A DNA stretch of 7,065 nucleotides from Anaerolineae bacterium (GTDB lineage Bacteria > Chloroflexota > Anaerolineae > Aggregatilineales > UBA3940): contig JAFGNO010000078.1 of assembly GCA_016926985.1 (NCBI GenBank), positions 1 to 7,065 on the forward strand, written 5' to 3'. The notes below the pieces were generated by a model. That model searched no databases, was not told the DNA's origin, and saw nothing but the letters and a program-made list of their open reading frames with translations. The translations under genes were made by a program, and so were the position numbers. This document shows, piece by piece, positions 5,509 through 7,065 of this stretch. How positions within the stretch are numbered: position 1 is the first letter of the stretch; every line of letters starts with the position of its first letter.

Positions 5509-7065
5509 CTATGCCCAAATGCGTTGTAGATTGATAGCCACCGCGGTCGCAATATGCTGAAATCGGGTTTTGTCGAGGCCCCTGTAGCGTGCTTGTCGCA
5601 TCCCATAGGCGTTGACCGCCTGGCCGATCGTGCCCTCAACCCCAGCCCGTTTGGCATACTGCTGTCGAAACGCATCGGTTTGCTGGCGTATACGCGCAGC
5701 TTGCAAAGCGTCAAAGTGCTCCTGATGCATGATGATCAGCACCCATGGGCTGGATTTGCTGCGCGTACAGAGTTCGCGCGCGGGGCAAGGCCCACAGTCT
5801 TTTTTGCGGAAGTTAACCTCGATGACGGGATTGTTCCGCACACCGATTTGGGGCTTCCAGTAATGGCTGGTTTTCCCCTGCGGACAGACAACTTGTTCTG
5901 CCTGCCAATCGATGTGGAACCGAGTAATATCGTAGGCATCGGGGTGTTGAGCCTGCCAACTCACATCAGGTCGAGTTGGCCCAACCAACTCAATATCATA
6001 CTCAATTGGACTGTTCGCCAGTTTTTCAGCTGACACATAACCACTATCCAGAAGATGGTTATCTGGTAACAGGGCTTGCTGTTGAAGACGCTGATGGATC
6101 GGCTCAACGACTTCAATATCCTGGACTGTGGCGACAGTCGTTGCCACGTTCACAATGAGGTGCGGCGCATCAGGTTCACAGGTTTCTGTGAGATGCACTT
6201 TGTATCCATGCCATTCGATACCCCGTTTGGTGCTGTAACGCGCTTCCGGATCATGCGGAGAAGCAATCCGCTCTGCCGCAGGCGGCAACGTTTTCCTGTC
6301 TCGCCAGCGGGGTGAAGGGTCATCCGGATCATCATACAGATATTGTTGTTGCCACACATGCTCCAGGATCAGAATCGCTTCCAATGTGGCCAGTTCCGGT
6401 GGCGCATCCGCCTGATTCACCATCCGTAACAACTGCAAACCATCGCGTCCGATCATTTCGGCCAGCTGACGCCGAGCCGTTTCAGTCTTGGGCAAACGAT
6501 AGTCATCCAGCTTTTTGGCATAACGATCCCACCATTCAAAGGGAGTGTGCTCTTTCAGCCACTCGGGTTCGCGCCGTGCGATTTCATTGAGCGCATGTTG
6601 CATGGTTTGACCCACCAACTCAATCCGATTCAACCGCTGGATCGCGGCCAGAATATATGTAGAATCCGTGCGCTGACGTCTGCCCGCCTTTAACCAGCCC
6701 TGTGCTTTGGCGCGCTCTAATAGCTGTTCCAGCAGCATGTATTCGCTCTCATGCGCCAATAACCGACCCCGAAACTCACTCAAGACCGAATAATCGAACC
6801 CCGGATCATCTAATGGCAACCCAAGAACATATTTCCAGTCAATGCGCGCACGGACTGCGTCCGCCGTTTGTCGGTCAGTTAACCCTTCGGCAAACTGAAG
6901 GACTGTGACCCAGGCCAGCCGCCAGGCAGCTAATGTCGGTTGGCCCATTGGCGAAAACAGCGGCGCAAATACCTCATCCTCATAAACACTACCCATTGCA
7001 TCTCGCAGGCGCATGTAGGAATTTCCCTTGGGAAAGGCTGCTTGCGCTATCCGCTGCGTTTCTTC
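5509..7065 (-). CDS. IS1182-family DDE transposase, 5' end beyond window
   Basis: This transposase cuts and rejoins the ends of its IS element. The frame is open to the right edge. Before the internal ATG at 7014 it reads EETQRIAQAAFPKGNSY, which is typical of IS1182 transposase N termini, so the true start is a few codons outside the window and ATG 7014 is not it. Counting from that ATG, the N-terminal DUF772-like domain covers about 1-90 (WKYVLGLPLDDPGFDYSVLS). The catalytic triad is probably D117 in RTDST, D323 in LLDSGY and E460 in VEGTIGQAV. KRGIEWHGYKVHLTET (263-278) is characteristic of the family, and C377, C407, C410 and C416 form a zinc-ribbon-like cluster. No internal stop or frameshift is seen, so it may be active. 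It lies on the opposite strand to the cellular genes. Confidence 0.93.
   Translation of the reverse strand, partial: EETQRIAQAAFPKGNSYMRLRDAMGSVYEDEVFAPLFSPMGQPTLAAWRLAWVTVLQFAEGLTDRQTADAVRARIDWKYVLGLPLDDPGFDYSVLSEFRGRLLAHESEYMLLEQLLERAKAQGWLKAGRRQRTDSTYILAAIQRLNRIELVGQTMQHALNEIARREPEWLKEHTPFEWWDRYAKKLDDYRLPKTETARRQLAEMIGRDGLQLLRMVNQADAPPELATLEAILILEHVWQQQYLYDDPDDPSPRWRDRKTLPPAAERIASPHDPEARYSTKRGIEWHGYKVHLTETCEPDAPHLIVNVATTVATVQDIEVVEPIHQRLQQQALLPDNHLLDSGYVSAEKLANSPIEYDIELVGPTRPDVSWQAQHPDAYDITRFHIDWQAEQVVCPQGKTSHYWKPQIGVRNNPVIEVNFRKKDCGPCPARELCTRSKSSPWVLIIMHQEHFDALQAARIRQQTDAFRQQYAKRAGVEGTIGQAVNAYGMRQARYRGLDKTRFQHIATAVAINLQRIWA

Larger units (their letters stand above)
5414..7065 (-). mobile_element. 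IS1182-family insertion sequence, right end outside window
   Basis: The element contains the transposase gene and its downstream flank. The inner end probably lies in 5410-5470, where IS5 similarity stops, but terminal repeats cannot be paired because the other end is beyond 7065. The left limit is therefore approximate. Confidence 0.55.

Noticed and set aside
5554..6033. 159-codon plus-strand frame inside the IS element
   Set aside because: It is the antisense shadow of the transposase C-terminal half.

Overview
This is bacterial DNA of moderately high GC. Genes are led by clear Shine-Dalgarno sites, and there is no rRNA, tRNA or CRISPR array. The lineage cannot be fixed from one window. 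The mixture of a Met-rich small membrane protein, a Crp/Fnr regulator, a glutaredoxin-reductase fusion and an IS1182-type element would suit a Chloroflexota-like bacterium, but that is a weak guess.

Layout, left to right. Positions 1-189 are a leader with no supported gene and one dyad (TTGTT-N5-AACAA). Positions 190-651 encode a four-helix, Met-rich, Gly-rich membrane protein. After a strong GC hairpin comes a Crp/Fnr-family regulator (739-1440). It overlaps by ATGA a small thioredoxin-fold protein that has lost its CxxC (1437-1700). These three genes point the same way and probably form one unit. A gene-poor stretch of about 600 bases follows (1701-2302). Next is a fused glutaredoxin plus AhpF/TrxR-like flavoprotein (2303-3541), whose stop overlaps the start of a possible 44-residue ORF. 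Then comes a Tat-exported protein with a duplicated domain (3812-4992), whose signal peptide is broken by a one-base shift in a run of four G. It is followed by an excellent rho-independent terminator (5166-5195).

The right-hand end is mobile DNA, all on the minus strand. A short end fragment of an IS5-family element (about 5278-5413) carries only the last 40 or so transposase codons. Next to it lies an apparently intact IS1182-family transposase (stop at 5509) that runs off the right edge of the window.

Functionally, the left two thirds look like a thiol-redox or stress module: a regulator paired with a thioredoxin-fold protein, and an electron-transfer flavoprotein carrying its own glutaredoxin. 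The exported protein is of unknown function. The best candidates for new biology are the Grx-AhpF-like fusion, the regulator paired with the CxxC-less thioredoxin fold, and the two-repeat Tat protein with its frameshifted signal peptide.
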